DNA from: a bacterium | GTDB lineage: Bacteria; Chloroflexota; Dormibacteria; UBA8260; Bog-877 | Length of the DNA: 20,611 nt | Assembly (NCBI GenBank): GCA_021802115.1 | Contig: JAKABA010000056.1 | Coordinates: forward strand, 1 to 20,611 | Direction: 5' to 3' | Part shown: one piece after another, positions 1 to 7,714 of the stretch | How positions within the stretch are numbered: the stretch's first letter is position 1 | Layout: each line of letters opens with the position of its first letter | Notes under the pieces: generated by a model | Database searches by the model: none | Told to the model about the DNA's origin: nothing | The model's input: only the letters and a program-made list of their open reading frames with translations | Made by a program: the position numbers and the translations under genes

Positions 1-42
1 ACCATGGAGCTGAAGACGGTCTGGCACCCGACGGGTCTCTGA
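1..42 (+). CDS. C-terminal end of an upstream gene (partial)
   Basis: Frame 1 is open from the first base to a TGA at 40-42 and would encode a tail ending in TMELKTVWHPTGL. Twelve of thirteen third codon positions are G or C, as in the certain genes of this window, so this is plausibly the last 13 codons of a forward gene cut by the window edge. It would converge on the reverse gene ending at 58. Too short to assign a function. Confidence 0.35.
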   Translation, partial: TMELKTVWHPTGL

Positions 43-57
43 CCGCAGGGAGCCTTC

Positions 58-801
58 CTAGGTCGCCCGGGCCGCCAGTTGGCGCAGACGGCCGGGCAGG
101 GCGGGGTCGCCGTCGATGGAGAGGTTCTCGGGCCCCCGCCTGCCCCACCCGAACAGGTACAGGTCGGCGGCGGGCCCGGTGATCCTGCCCGCGGGATCGT
201 CTGAGCTCCCCTCGCGTACCAGGATGTCATCACCTCCGAGGGTGACCACCCAGTCGCAGGGCTGGTCGGTGCCGTGCAGCTGGATCTCGGCCCTGGCCCC
301 TTGGTCGCTCAGCGGCCGCCCGGGCCTGGCCAGGAACACCTCAAGCAGCTCACCCACGCCGTCAGCTCCCACCTCAGGGCTGCAACTGGGCCGCGCGCCC
401 GCTGCCAGCTCCGCATCCATCCGATGGATGACCGCCTCATGGGCCAGCCGGCGCGCCCAGAAGCCCGAGCTCTGATCGCGCTCATACCAGGACCAGAGTG
501 GCGCCGTTGGTCCCATCGCGGCCAGCTGCTCGACCACCTCGCCGGCGAGCGCGACAACCCGCGGGCCCAACCCCTGGTCGGTGGGGGCGCTGCGCTCCCA
601 GCTGGAGCGCTCCGGCGGGCTGGTCAGGCGCTGCCGGAACACCGGCAGCTTCTGGGCCAACACGTTGGCGAGGTGGGCCAGCAGGTCGTTCCCGTTCCAG
701 CCCGGGCAGGAGGGGATCTCCGCCTGGGGGCGATTCTCCAGAGTGGCGACCATGGCGGCCGCGTTGGCCTCGATCAGGGAGAGGTAATCCGTGTGCTCCA
801 T
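58..801 (-). CDS. Maleylpyruvate isomerase (MDMPI)-family mycothiol-dependent-type protein
   Basis: A 247-residue protein of the MDMPI_N / DinB-like superfamily, small helical metalloenzymes that in actinobacteria often use mycothiol as thiol cofactor. The N-terminal half shows the family layout: a PGW motif at 33-35 followed by DLLAHLA with His43, and the signature helix HEAVIHRMD at 121-129 with His121 and His126, candidate metal ligands. The C-terminal part (about 150-247) matches the separate MDMPI C-terminal domain by order (GADGVGELLEVFLARP, then WVVTLGG and GRITGPAADLYLFGWGR). I chose ATG at 801 because the family begins a few residues before the first helix; a longer reading to 1002 has non-family, low-quality N-terminal sequence. 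No clear Shine-Dalgarno is visible. The substrate is unknown. It stands alone, divergent from metK. Confidence 0.8.
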   Translation of the reverse strand: MEHTDYLSLIEANAAAMVATLENRPQAEIPSCPGWNGNDLLAHLANVLAQKLPVFRQRLTSPPERSSWERSAPTDQGLGPRVVALAGEVVEQLAAMGPTAPLWSWYERDQSSGFWARRLAHEAVIHRMDAELAAGARPSCSPEVGADGVGELLEVFLARPGRPLSDQGARAEIQLHGTDQPCDWVVTLGGDDILVREGSSDDPAGRITGPAADLYLFGWGRRGPENLSIDGDPALPGRLRQLAARAT

Positions 802-935
802 GGCTGGATGCCATGGTAGTTGGGCTGGTGTGACCGGGTAGACCCGGGCCGCAGTGTGGCCCCTGGGGAGGAGAGCCCACCGTCCAGGACGGCGCGGCGC
901 CGACCCGGGACAGCCGCGCCCGGTCCGCTGCTTCA

Positions 936-941
936 TATGAT
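936..941 (+). promoter_or_regulatory. Candidate -10 element (TATGAT) of metK
   Basis: TATGAT is a five-of-six match to the sigma70 consensus in a GC-rich intergenic stretch. It lies 75 bases before the metK start and would give a leader of about 65 nt. No good -35 box is seen at the usual distance, so the call rests on the -10 alone. Confidence 0.35.
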
Positions 942-951
942 GGAGGGCACT

Positions 952-994
952 CCGGACAGGAGAAGGCCCGCGGGTTGAAGCGGGTGGCTTCCGG
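952..994 (+). promoter_or_regulatory. Structured metK leader (nested inverted repeats)
   Basis: The leader can fold: CCCGC (967-971) pairs with GCGGG (980-984) over an 8-base loop, GAAG (962-965) pairs with CTTC (988-991), and alternatively CCGGA (952-956) pairs with TCCGG (990-994). The two outer pairings share bases 990-991 and so exclude each other, as expected for a switchable leader, but GC-rich DNA produces such pairs easily. The element ends seven bases before the ribosome binding site AAGGAGGT at 1001-1008. I do not see the conserved core of SAM-I, SAM-II or SAM-IV riboswitches. Confidence 0.3.
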
Positions 995-1016
995 TGGAGC
1001 AAGGAGGTAACACGTC

Positions 1017-2210
1017 ATGACCCCCAAGCGGGTAAAGCGGCTCTTCACCTCGGAGTCGGTCACCGAGGGACATCCCGACAAGATGGCCGACCAGATCTCG
1101 GACGCGATCCTGGACGCGATCCTGGCCAAGGACCCCCTGGCGCGGGTCGCGTGCGAGACCGCCCTCACCACCGGCGCGGCGATCCTTCTGGGGGAGATCT
1201 CGACCGACTGCTACGTGGACATGGCCAGGGTGGTCCGCGACACGGTTCGCGAGATCGGCTATGTCCGCGCCAAGTACGGCTTCGACTGGGAGACGTGCGG
1301 GGTCATGGTCTGCGTCGACGAGCAGTCTCCCGACATCGCCCGGGGGGTCGACCTCGGGGGGGCTGGGGACCAGGGGATGATGTTCGGGTACGCCTGCGAC
1401 GAGACCCCCGAGCTGATGCCGGCGCCGATCCAGTACGCGCACCAGCTGGCGCGCCAGCTGGCCCTGGCGCGCAAGAGCGGACTGCTGCGGTGGGCCCGCC
1501 CGGACGGCAAGTCCCAGGTGACCGTGGAGTACGACCAGGACGGCCGTCCTCGTCGCATCGACACCGTCCTGATCAGCGCCCAGCACTCTGAGGACGCCGG
1601 ACCCGAAGAGGTCGAGCGGGGCATCCGCGAGCATGTCCTCAGGCAGGCGCTGCCGGACGGGATGGTCGACGACCAGACCCAGGTCCTGGTCAACCCCACC
1701 GGCCGGTTCGTCATCGGCGGGCCCCAGGGGGATGCCGGCCTCACGGGCCGGAAGATCATCGTGGACACCTATGGTGGGGCTGGGCGCCACGGGGGCGGAG
1801 CCTTCTCGGGGAAGGACCCCACCAAGGTGGACCGGTCGGCCGCCTATGGGGCTCGCTACGTGGCCAAGAACCTGGTGGCGGCCGGGCTCGCGCGCCGCTG
1901 CGAGGTCCAGCTCGCCTACGCGATCGGGGTGAGCCGTCCGGTGTGGGTGGGGGTGGAGACGTTCGGCACCGAGGCCGCGCCGCAGGATCAGATCGCCGCC
2001 CTGGTCGACGAGTACTTCGACCTCTCGCCGTCCGGCATCATCAAGGAGCTCCAGCTGCGCCGCCCCATCTACCGCCAGGTGGCGAGTTACGGCCACTTCG
2101 GCCGCAGCGACCTCGACCTCCCCTGGGAACGCACCCCCTATGCCGAAGAGCTGGGCCGCGAGGCCGGGGTCGAGCCCCCGGCAGAGGCTCGCGCCAGGGC
2201 CGCGACTTGA
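1017..2210 (+). CDS. metK: S-adenosylmethionine synthetase (methionine adenosyltransferase)
   Basis: Makes S-adenosylmethionine from ATP and methionine in the cytosol. The 397-residue protein has the expected family length and three-domain order. The ATP/methionine-binding signature GHPDK is at 18-22, GAGDQG at 115-120 begins the first MetK signature, and the P-loop-like [19 protein letters not shown] lies at about 260-278 with the conserved lysines and the VDRSAAY tail. The ATG start is fixed by a near-perfect Shine-Dalgarno, AAGGAGGT at 1001-1008. The stop overlaps the proposed TTG start of the guanylyltransferase gene (TTGA), so the two are probably translated in one operon. Nothing is missing from the active site. 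Confidence 0.97.
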   Translation: MTPKRVKRLFTSESVTEGHPDKMADQISDAILDAILAKDPLARVACETALTTGAAILLGEISTDCYVDMARVVRDTVREIGYVRAKYGFDWETCGVMVCVDEQSPDIARGVDLGGAGDQGMMFGYACDETPELMPAPIQYAHQLARQLALARKSGLLRWARPDGKSQVTVEYDQDGRPRRIDTVLISAQHSEDAGPEEVERGIREHVLRQALPDGMVDDQTQVLVNPTGRFVIGGPQGDAGLTGRKIIVDTYGGAGRHGGGAFSGKDPTKVDRSAAYGARYVAKNLVAAGLARRCEVQLAYAIGVSRPVWVGVETFGTEAAPQDQIAALVDEYFDLSPSGIIKELQLRRPIYRQVASYGHFGRSDLDLPWERTPYAEELGREAGVEPPAEARARAAT

Positions 2211-3325
2211 CGGTCCGCCCCGCCCCGACCTTGGAACCTCCCCCGAAGCTGGTCTCCGTGGTGCTGGCCGGGGGGGCCGGCACCAGGCTCTGGCCGAGGT
2301 CTAGGCGCTCGCGCCCCAAGCACCTCTTGCCGCTTGCCCCCGACGGCCGCTCATTGCTTCAGCATGCCTTCGAACGCGCTCGCGAGCTGGGGGGTGAGGT
2401 GCTGGTGGTGTCCTCCCGTGATCAGGCGGGCGAGGTGGCGCGCCAGCTTCCCGAGCTGGGAGCAGATCACCTGCTCCTCGAGCCCTCGGCTCGGGGGACC
2501 GGCCCCGCGCTGGCCTGGGCGGCACTGGTGGCAGAGCGGATGGTGCCCGGTGCGGTCATGGTCTCGCTGCACGCCGACCACCACATCCCGGACGCACAGG
2601 CGACCTCGGTTCTGCTCTCCGCCGCATGGTGGGCGAAGCAGGCGCAGCTGCTGGTGGCGGTCGGGTTGCGGCCGAGCTGGCCCTCCTCCGGCTTCGGCTA
2701 CATCGAGATGGCCGGGGAGCTCACCCGTCCTCCCGGGCTACCTGAGGAGGCCCTGCCGCTGCGGGGCGCCATCGGCTTCACCGAAAAGCCGGACTCGGCC
2801 CGGGCCCGGGAGATGGTGGACTCTGGCGCGTTTCTTTGGAACACCGGCCTCTTCGCCTGGCCGGCAGAGCTCCTCCTGGAGGAGCTCTCCACGTTCGCCC
2901 CCCAACTCGCGGCCGGGGTACGCTCGGCGGTGGCGGCACAGGGCAGTTTTGAGCCTGCGTGGGCAGAGTTGCCGGCCGGGGTCATCGAGCGGCTGGTGCT
3001 GGAACGCAGCCAGCGGCTCGGGGTCCTGCCCAGCGACCTGCACTGGTCGGACCTCGGGTCCTACCGGGATCTGCAGCAGGTGGCGGTGGAGGCCGGCAGG
3101 TCGGATGACGCCGGCAACGTGGCGAGTGGCGATGTCCTGTTGGAGGACAGCCAGGACTGTTACGTCGACTCCGAGTCCGGACGCCTGGTGGTGGTGCTGG
3201 GCGGCGAGGACCTGGCGGTGGTGGACACCCCGGACGCGCTGCTGGTCTGCCCCTTGAACCGAGTCCAGGAAGTGACCAAAGTGGTGGCGCGGCTGCGCCA
3301 GGAGGGACGCCGGGACCTCGTCTGA
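2207..3325 (+). CDS. manC: Mannose-1-phosphate guanylyltransferase (single-domain)
   Basis: Forms GDP-mannose from mannose-1-phosphate and GTP. With the TTG start at 2207 the protein has 372 residues. It carries the nucleotidyltransferase signature [12 protein letters not shown] at 22-33 followed by PKHLL, then FTEKP at 191-195 and FLWNTGLF at 209-216, all typical of the GMP family. The C-terminal part (about 285-372, [14 protein letters not shown] onward) is the left-handed beta-helix-like region. There is no C-terminal cupin isomerase domain; a separate cupin gene lies at 4861. The TTG start overlaps the metK stop by three bases and gives a short leader before the Rossmann strand; an alternative is TTG at 2231. 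No strong Shine-Dalgarno is present, so translation probably depends on coupling to metK. Confidence 0.88.
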   Translation: MTVRPAPTLEPPPKLVSVVLAGGAGTRLWPRSRRSRPKHLLPLAPDGRSLLQHAFERARELGGEVLVVSSRDQAGEVARQLPELGADHLLLEPSARGTGPALAWAALVAERMVPGAVMVSLHADHHIPDAQATSVLLSAAWWAKQAQLLVAVGLRPSWPSSGFGYIEMAGELTRPPGLPEEALPLRGAIGFTEKPDSARAREMVDSGAFLWNTGLFAWPAELLLEELSTFAPQLAAGVRSAVAAQGSFEPAWAELPAGVIERLVLERSQRLGVLPSDLHWSDLGSYRDLQQVAVEAGRSDDAGNVASGDVLLEDSQDCYVDSESGRLVVVLGGEDLAVVDTPDALLVCPLNRVQEVTKVVARLRQEGRRDLV

Positions 3326-3341
3326 CCACCTCCGGTCCACG

Positions 3342-3368
3342 CGCCGACCGCGTGTTCAGGGTCCGGCG
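3342..3368 (+). other. Imperfect GC-rich hairpin between manC and the phosphohexomutase
   Basis: CGCCGACC at 3342-3349 pairs with GGTCCGGCG at 3360-3368 with one bulged base and a 10-base loop. No T tract follows. It may attenuate readthrough from metK-manC, or simply reflect GC-rich sequence. Confidence 0.25.
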
Positions 3369-3373
3369 GTCCC

Positions 3374-3379
3374 TACAAT
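3374..3379 (+). promoter_or_regulatory. Candidate -10 element (TACAAT) of the phosphohexomutase gene
   Basis: TACAAT matches five of six consensus bases and is the only AT-rich hexamer in the 88-base gap. It lies 40 bases before the TTG start at 3414 and immediately after the hairpin. No convincing -35 box is seen at 16-18 bases. Confidence 0.35.
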
Positions 3380-3413
3380 TGGGGCGGCCGGTAGAGGTCA
3401 AGGAGGTGGGCTT

Positions 3414-4868
3414 TTGGCAACGCCAGAGATAAGTTTCGGCACCGACGGCTGGCGGGGTGTGGTGGCTGACGACTTCACCTACGCCAACGTCAGGGTGGTC
3501 AGTCAGGCGGTTGCCCAATACCTGGAGTCCATGACCGGCCAGGTGGTGGTGGGGCATGACACCCGCTTCTGCGGGGAGCTGTTCGCCGAAGAGGTCGCCC
3601 GGGTGCTGGCCGCCAACCACCGTCCCGTGCTGCTCCTGGATCGACCCGCACCGACCCAGGCCGCCGCCTGGATGGTTGTCCACTCCAAGGCCCTGGGCGG
3701 GGTCGTGGTCACCGCCAGCCACAATCCCCCGGAGTTCAACGGGCTCAAGTACAAGCCCGACTACGGGGGCTCGGCCTCCCCGGATATCGTCGCCCGGCTG
3801 GAGGAGGAGGTGCGCCGGATCCTGGCGGAGGACAGCGTCCGGGCCATGCCGATCGAGGAAGCCATGAGCCTCGGGCTGGTGGAGAAGGTGGACCCCCGTC
3901 CCGCCTACTTCGAACAGATCGGCAGGCTCATCGAGCTGGACCCGCTGCGCCAGGCGGGCTTGCACATCCTCCACGATGCGATGTACGGTGCCGGCGCCGG
4001 CTACATCAAGGAGATCCTCCAGGGCGGCACCACCCGGGTGGACCAGCTCCACTGCGAACGCAACCCCGGCTTCGGGGGGATGCATCCCGAGCCGATCCCA
4101 GGCAACCTGGCTCAGGCCCAGAGCCTGCTGGATCAGGGTGGCTTCGACCTCGGCATCGCCAATGACGGCGACGCCGACCGGGTCGGGGTCTTCGACAACG
4201 AGGGCCGCTTCATCGACCAGCTCGAAGTCGCCACGCTCTTGCTCTGGCACCTATGCGAGAACCGGGGCTGGCGGGGACCGGTGGTGCGCTCGATCACCAT
4301 GACCAAGCGCCTCGACATCCTGGGCAAGCGCTACTCCTGTCCCGTGGAGGAGCTCCCGGTGGGCTTCAAGTATCTGGGGCCGCGGATGCAGGAGCTGGAC
4401 GCCATCTTCGGCGGGGAGGAGTCCGGCGGATTCGGCTTTCGCGGCCACATCCCCGAGCGCGACGGCATCCTGAGCGGCCTCATGTTCGTGCAGATGGTGG
4501 TCATGACCGGTAAGCCGCTGGCCGAGATCCGCCGCCACGTCGCCGACCTGGTCGGCCCCCACGCCTATGCCCGGCGCGACCATCGGTTCCAGCGGGATGC
4601 CTACAAAGCCGCGCGCGAGCGTCTGCTTCATCGCATGGAGACCCAGCCGCTGGAGCGCGTGGGGCAGGAGAGGATAACCTCGGTCCGTTCCGACGATGGC
4701 TACAAGTACTGGTTGGGGGAGGACTCCTGGGTGCTGGTGCGGATGTCGGGGACCGAGCCGCTGATGCGGGTGTACTGCGAGTCCACGGACCCGGCTCGGG
4801 TCCAGCGTTTGCTGGACGACTTCGAGGCCGAGCTGGGGGTGATCGGAGACGCCGCCGGCCATGGCTGA
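3414..4868 (+). CDS. Phosphoglucomutase/phosphomannomutase (alpha-D-phosphohexomutase)
   Basis: Interconverts hexose 6- and 1-phosphates, here probably mannose-6-P to mannose-1-P given the neighbours. The 484-residue protein has the four-domain family layout. The phosphoserine loop TASHNP has Ser102; the metal loop NDGDADR is at 250-256 with Asp251, 253 and 255; the sugar loop GGEESGG is at 333-339; and the phosphate-binding loop RMSGTEP is at 443-449. A TTG start at 3414 is chosen because AAGGAGG at 3400-3406 lies seven bases upstream and the protein then begins just before the conserved FGTDGWRG. Its last eight bases overlap the cupin gene (ATGGCTGA). From sequence alone I cannot tell phosphomannomutase from phosphoglucomutase; the former is inferred from context. 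Confidence 0.93.
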   Translation: MATPEISFGTDGWRGVVADDFTYANVRVVSQAVAQYLESMTGQVVVGHDTRFCGELFAEEVARVLAANHRPVLLLDRPAPTQAAAWMVVHSKALGGVVVTASHNPPEFNGLKYKPDYGGSASPDIVARLEEEVRRILAEDSVRAMPIEEAMSLGLVEKVDPRPAYFEQIGRLIELDPLRQAGLHILHDAMYGAGAGYIKEILQGGTTRVDQLHCERNPGFGGMHPEPIPGNLAQAQSLLDQGGFDLGIANDGDADRVGVFDNEGRFIDQLEVATLLLWHLCENRGWRGPVVRSITMTKRLDILGKRYSCPVEELPVGFKYLGPRMQELDAIFGGEESGGFGFRGHIPERDGILSGLMFVQMVVMTGKPLAEIRRHVADLVGPHAYARRDHRFQRDAYKAARERLLHRMETQPLERVGQERITSVRSDDGYKYWLGEDSWVLVRMSGTEPLMRVYCESTDPARVQRLLDDFEAELGVIGDAAGHG

Positions 4869-5265
4869 GGAGGCCTGCAAGCACCAGCCGGTGCGGCGGG
4901 TGGAGAAGCCCTGGGGGTACGAGATCTGGTTCGCGGTCACCTCCGAGTACGCGGGCAAGATCCTCCACATCAACACCGGCGAGGAGCTGAGCCTGCAGTA
5001 CCACGAGCGCAAGGACGAGACGATCTTCGTTCTGTCCGGCGAGCTCGAGCTGGAGCTCGGCGAGAGCGCGGACCAGCTGCACTCCCATCGGCTCAAGCCG
5101 GGGGACTGCCAGCAGATCGTCCCGCCCACCATTCATCGCATGCGCGCCATAACTCCGGTCGAGCTCTGCGAGGTCTCGACCCCGGAGCTGGAGGACGTGG
5201 TCCGGATCGCCGACCGCTACGGGCGGGCGGTGAGTCCCGCCCCAGGCCAGCCGACACCCGCTTGA
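4861..5265 (+). CDS. Cupin, mannose-6-phosphate isomerase type II-like
   Basis: A 134-residue single-domain cupin. It matches the C-terminal isomerase domain of bifunctional ManC/AlgA proteins: the start EKPWGYEIWF (about 15-24), the first cupin motif around LSLQYHERKDETIFVLSGELEL (His and Glu ligands), PGDCQQIVPPTIHRM (second motif His) and VELCEVSTPELEDVVRIADRYGR at the end. Its likely reaction is fructose-6-P to mannose-6-P, which would complete GDP-mannose supply together with the genes at 2207 and 3414. The ATG overlaps the mutase stop by eight bases, so they form one operon. It could also be a cupin of other sugar-phosphate function, since no second domain defines the substrate. Confidence 0.82.
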   Translation: MAEEACKHQPVRRVEKPWGYEIWFAVTSEYAGKILHINTGEELSLQYHERKDETIFVLSGELELELGESADQLHSHRLKPGDCQQIVPPTIHRMRAITPVELCEVSTPELEDVVRIADRYGRAVSPAPGQPTPA

Positions 5266-5311
5266 CCCGGGCCGTGCTCTTCGGGCGGATCGCTTTGCAA
5301 AAGGGCTGACC

Positions 5312-6133
5312 GTGGCGCGGCCACCCGCGGGTGCGGCCGCCCAGCGGCTCGAGGTGGCGGCGGGCTTGCGCGAGCTTCCCACGGAGGCTAGCCCCCCGGT
5401 TGCCCGATTGGCCGCGGCGGCGGTAGGGGTCGCCGTCGCGGTCGGGCTCACTGGATCCGGCGCGGTGCGGCCCGAGGTCGGGGGCCCGCTGTGGCTCCTG
5501 GGCACAGCTCTCTATCTGGCCCTCTGGCGGCTGCTCCCAGGCGCCTACCGAGGTGCCCGGTCTCGGGGAGCGCCGGGGAGCTGGGGCCCAATGCTGATTC
5601 CGGCCGTCTGCGTGGTGGGAGCCGCTCTGGTGGCGCAGGAGCCCCTGGCACCGCCGTGGTCCCTGGCTTTGGCGGCCTGGGTCGCTGTGACCCTTTCCGC
5701 CGGGCCATGGCTGGACCGTGCGGCCTCCCGACAGCGGCGGCCCGGGACGGAGTCGACGCTGCTCACGGCGCTGCTCGTCAGCCTTCCCATCCCCTACCTC
5801 GCCGTGGCACTCACCCCCGGGCTGCCCGCGGTGCTGGCGGGGCTGGCCGTCGCCACCGGCTGTCTGCTGCCGTCGTGGCGGATGGTGCGACTCGCCGGAC
5901 CGGCCGGCGGCACCGCCGTGGAGCGGGCCCTGATCGTCGCGCTCCTGACCGGGGCCGCCCTCACCGCCGCCGCCAGCTCAGAGGTGGCGGGCCCGCTGAT
6001 GGTGTTGGCCATCCTGGTCGGCTGGTACGGGCTGACGGGGATCGTCAGCCTGCGGGATCGCTCAGAGCTTCCCAGCTTCGCCGCGTTCGTGGTGGTGGCG
6101 GCGGCCGTGTTGGCGATCTCGGCTCCGGCCTGA
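5312..6133 (+). CDS. Integral membrane protein of unknown function
   Basis: A 273-residue hydrophobic protein that I do not recognise. After a charged N-terminus of about 28 residues, eight or nine membrane segments can be read: roughly 29-48, 57-75, 92-110, 113-131, 146-165, 168-185, 205-222, 226-245 and 249-272. There are few charged residues in the segments and no obvious catalytic motif. GTG at 5312 is chosen because it follows a weak AAAAGGG at 5299-5305. It lies 46 bases after the cupin gene on the same strand, so it may belong to the GDP-mannose operon, for example in polyprenyl or exopolysaccharide handling, but that is only context. Codon use fits the neighbours. Confidence 0.65.
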   Translation: MARPPAGAAAQRLEVAAGLRELPTEASPPVARLAAAAVGVAVAVGLTGSGAVRPEVGGPLWLLGTALYLALWRLLPGAYRGARSRGAPGSWGPMLIPAVCVVGAALVAQEPLAPPWSLALAAWVAVTLSAGPWLDRAASRQRRPGTESTLLTALLVSLPIPYLAVALTPGLPAVLAGLAVATGCLLPSWRMVRLAGPAGGTAVERALIVALLTGAALTAAASSEVAGPLMVLAILVGWYGLTGIVSLRDRSELPSFAAFVVVAAAVLAISAPA

Positions 6134-6143
6134 CCGTCTGGAG

Positions 6144-6159
6144 GCGCCGGTGCCGGCGC
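6144..6159 (+). terminator. Possible hairpin after the membrane protein gene
   Basis: GCGCCGG (6144-6150) and CCGGCGC (6153-6159) form a perfect inverted repeat ten bases after the stop codon. The loop is very short and no T tract follows, so if it terminates transcription it is not a classical intrinsic terminator. Confidence 0.3.
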
Positions 6160-6208
6160 GGGCTGCTTCGGTGCGCCGCCGTGGGCTCCACCAGGACCGC
6201 AAAAGCTG

Positions 6209-6214
6209 TACCGT
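6209..6214 (+). promoter_or_regulatory. Candidate -10 (TACCGT) with leaderless spacing
   Basis: TACCGT fits the TANNNT pattern of actinobacterial-type -10 elements and lies seven bases before an ATG at 6222, the spacing expected when transcription starts on the start codon. It is the best -10 in the 240-base region upstream of the aminotransferase. No -35 is evident. Confidence 0.35.
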
Positions 6215-6221
6215 CTTGAGG

Positions 6222-6296
6222 ATGGAGACAGCGACTCTGGGCGGCTGGTGGGACGCCAACGGGCTGCCACCGCCTGTGACTGACGCCTCCCACTAG
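6222..6296 (+). CDS. Possible leaderless 24-residue ORF upstream of the aminotransferase
   Basis: ATG at 6222 opens a 24-codon frame ending with TAG at 6294-6296. The peptide contains the run LGGWWDANGLPPP (residues 6-18). The TANNNT hexamer seven bases upstream would allow leaderless translation. It could be a small protein, a regulatory upstream ORF for the aminotransferase operon, or chance. No family is recognised and no processing enzyme for a modified peptide is near. Confidence 0.25.
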   Translation: METATLGGWWDANGLPPPVTDASH

Positions 6297-6309
6297 CGGA
6301 TTCCATCTC

Positions 6310-6330
6310 GGGTGAGGTGACATTTCACCC
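6310..6330 (+). promoter_or_regulatory. Candidate operator dyad upstream of the aminotransferase
   Basis: GGTGACATTTCACC at 6316-6329 has perfect 5-base arms around CATT. An overlapping longer pairing, GGGTGA (6310-6315) with TCACCC (6325-6330), is also possible. It lies about 45 bases before the start codon and is locally AT-rich, as expected for a repressor site or an RNA hairpin in the leader. No candidate regulator gene is adjacent. Confidence 0.35.
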
Positions 6331-6373
6331 CCACTGCGTCAGCGACTTTCGGCATCGGCCGAGGAGGTAAATC

Positions 6374-7714
6374 ATGGCTAACACCGCGTCCAGCGCGCCT
6401 GCGCAGGGAGCTGCCAGCACCAGCCAATCGGAGCAGTGGCGCGCGCGCGACCGCCGCCACGTCTCCGGTGCCTACTCCCGCTACACGGATCTGGTCATCC
6501 AGGACGGTGAGGGGTCATTCCTGATTGATGTGGACGGCCGCCGCTACCTCGACTTCGGCTGCGGCATCGCCGTGACCGCCCTCGGGTACCGCCATCCCGA
6601 CGTGACCAGGGCGATCCACCAGCAGGTCGACAGCTACTGGCACACCTCGGTGGTGACCCAGCACGTGCGGCTCACCGAGGCGGCCGAGAAGGTGGCCTCG
6701 ATCTGTCCCGACCCACTCGACACTGTCTTCTTCGCCAACTCCGGAGCGGAGGTGGTGGAGGGGGCGCTCAAGCTGGCCCGCCAGGCGACCCACCGGCAGG
6801 GGATCATCGCGTTCACCGGGGGGTTCCACGGCCGCACCTTCGGCGCCCTCAGCGTGACCACCAGCAAGGTCCACTACCGGGAGCACTACACCCCGCTGCT
6901 GCCGGGGGTCTACACCACCCCCTATCCGTATTGCTTCCGCAACTGCGACCACGCCCCCGGCGAGCCCTGCCCGATCGCCATGGGCAGGGAGCTGGAGAAG
7001 CTCTTCAAGCACGTGGTCCCCGCCGACGAGGTGGCGGCCATGCTGGTCGAGCCGATCCAGGGTGAGGGTGGGTACGTCGTGCCCCCGGCGGGTTTCCTCG
7101 CCACCCTGCGCCGGATCTGCGACCAGCACGGCATCGTCCTCATCTTCGACGAGGTTCAAAGTGGGGTCGGCCACACCGGCCGCTGGCTGGCGAGCGAGCA
7201 CGAGGGGGTGGTCCCCGACGTGGTGACCCTGGCCAAGGCGCTCGGCAGCGGCCTTCCCATCGGCGCGATCGTGGCCCGTCATGACCTCATGGACAGGTGG
7301 CCCGCCGGGACCCACGGCTCGACCTTCGGGGGCAACGCGGTCTCCTGCGCGGCGGCGGTCGCCACCATCGACGTGATCGAGCGCGACGGGCTCCTGCAGC
7401 GGGCGACCGCGATCGGAGAGCAGATCATGGCCCGGGCTCGGAGCTGGCAGCGTCAGGTGGGTGGGCCGGCCGACGTCCGCGGCCGCGGTGCGATGATCGG
7501 GTTGGAGTTCATGGACAGCGCCGGGCTGCCCGACGCGGAACGGGTCGATGCGATCCGGTCCGCCTGCCTGCAGCGCGGACTGCTGGTGCTCGGCTGTGGC
7601 ATAGACGACAACGTGATCCGGTTGGTGCCGCCGCTCACCCTCAGCGATGCCGAGGTCGAGCAGGGGATGCAGGTCATGGAGGAGGCGATTTTGCAGGGAG
7701 GAGCGCGGTCATGA
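6374..7714 (+). CDS. gabT: Class III omega-aminotransferase (4-aminobutyrate/5-aminovalerate type)
   Basis: PLP-dependent transfer of a terminal amino group to 2-oxoglutarate, giving a semialdehyde. The 446 residues match the GabT/DavT family length. Visible are DGRRYLDFGCGIAV near 55-68, the NSGAEVVEGALKLAR cofactor-phosphate region (about 121-135), FDEVQSGVGHTGR with the ring-binding Asp, and AKALGSGLPIGA with the Schiff-base Lys288, then HGSTFGGN. A Cys-rich segment (YPYCFRNCDHAPGEPC, about 182-197) is seen in some members. The ATG at 6374 follows GAGGAGGT at 6361-6368. It overlaps the next gene by four bases (ATGA). The substrate could be GABA or 5-aminovalerate; the downstream glutaryl-CoA dehydrogenase-like gene favours the latter. 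The symbol is by family only. Confidence 0.88.
   Translation: MANTASSAPAQGAASTSQSEQWRARDRRHVSGAYSRYTDLVIQDGEGSFLIDVDGRRYLDFGCGIAVTALGYRHPDVTRAIHQQVDSYWHTSVVTQHVRLTEAAEKVASICPDPLDTVFFANSGAEVVEGALKLARQATHRQGIIAFTGGFHGRTFGALSVTTSKVHYREHYTPLLPGVYTTPYPYCFRNCDHAPGEPCPIAMGRELEKLFKHVVPADEVAAMLVEPIQGEGGYVVPPAGFLATLRRICDQHGIVLIFDEVQSGVGHTGRWLASEHEGVVPDVVTLAKALGSGLPIGAIVARHDLMDRWPAGTHGSTFGGNAVSCAAAVATIDVIERDGLLQRATAIGEQIMARARSWQRQVGGPADVRGRGAMIGLEFMDSAGLPDAERVDAIRSACLQRGLLVLGCGIDDNVIRLVPPLTLSDAEVEQGMQVMEEAILQGGARS

Noticed and set aside
274..819. A 181-codon forward frame over the MDMPI-family gene
   Set aside because: It is antisense to a protein with clear family motifs and shows no domain of its own.
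802..1016. A known SAM riboswitch upstream of metK
   Set aside because: I looked for the conserved cores of the SAM-I, SAM-II and SAM-IV classes and did not find them; only generic hairpins are present.
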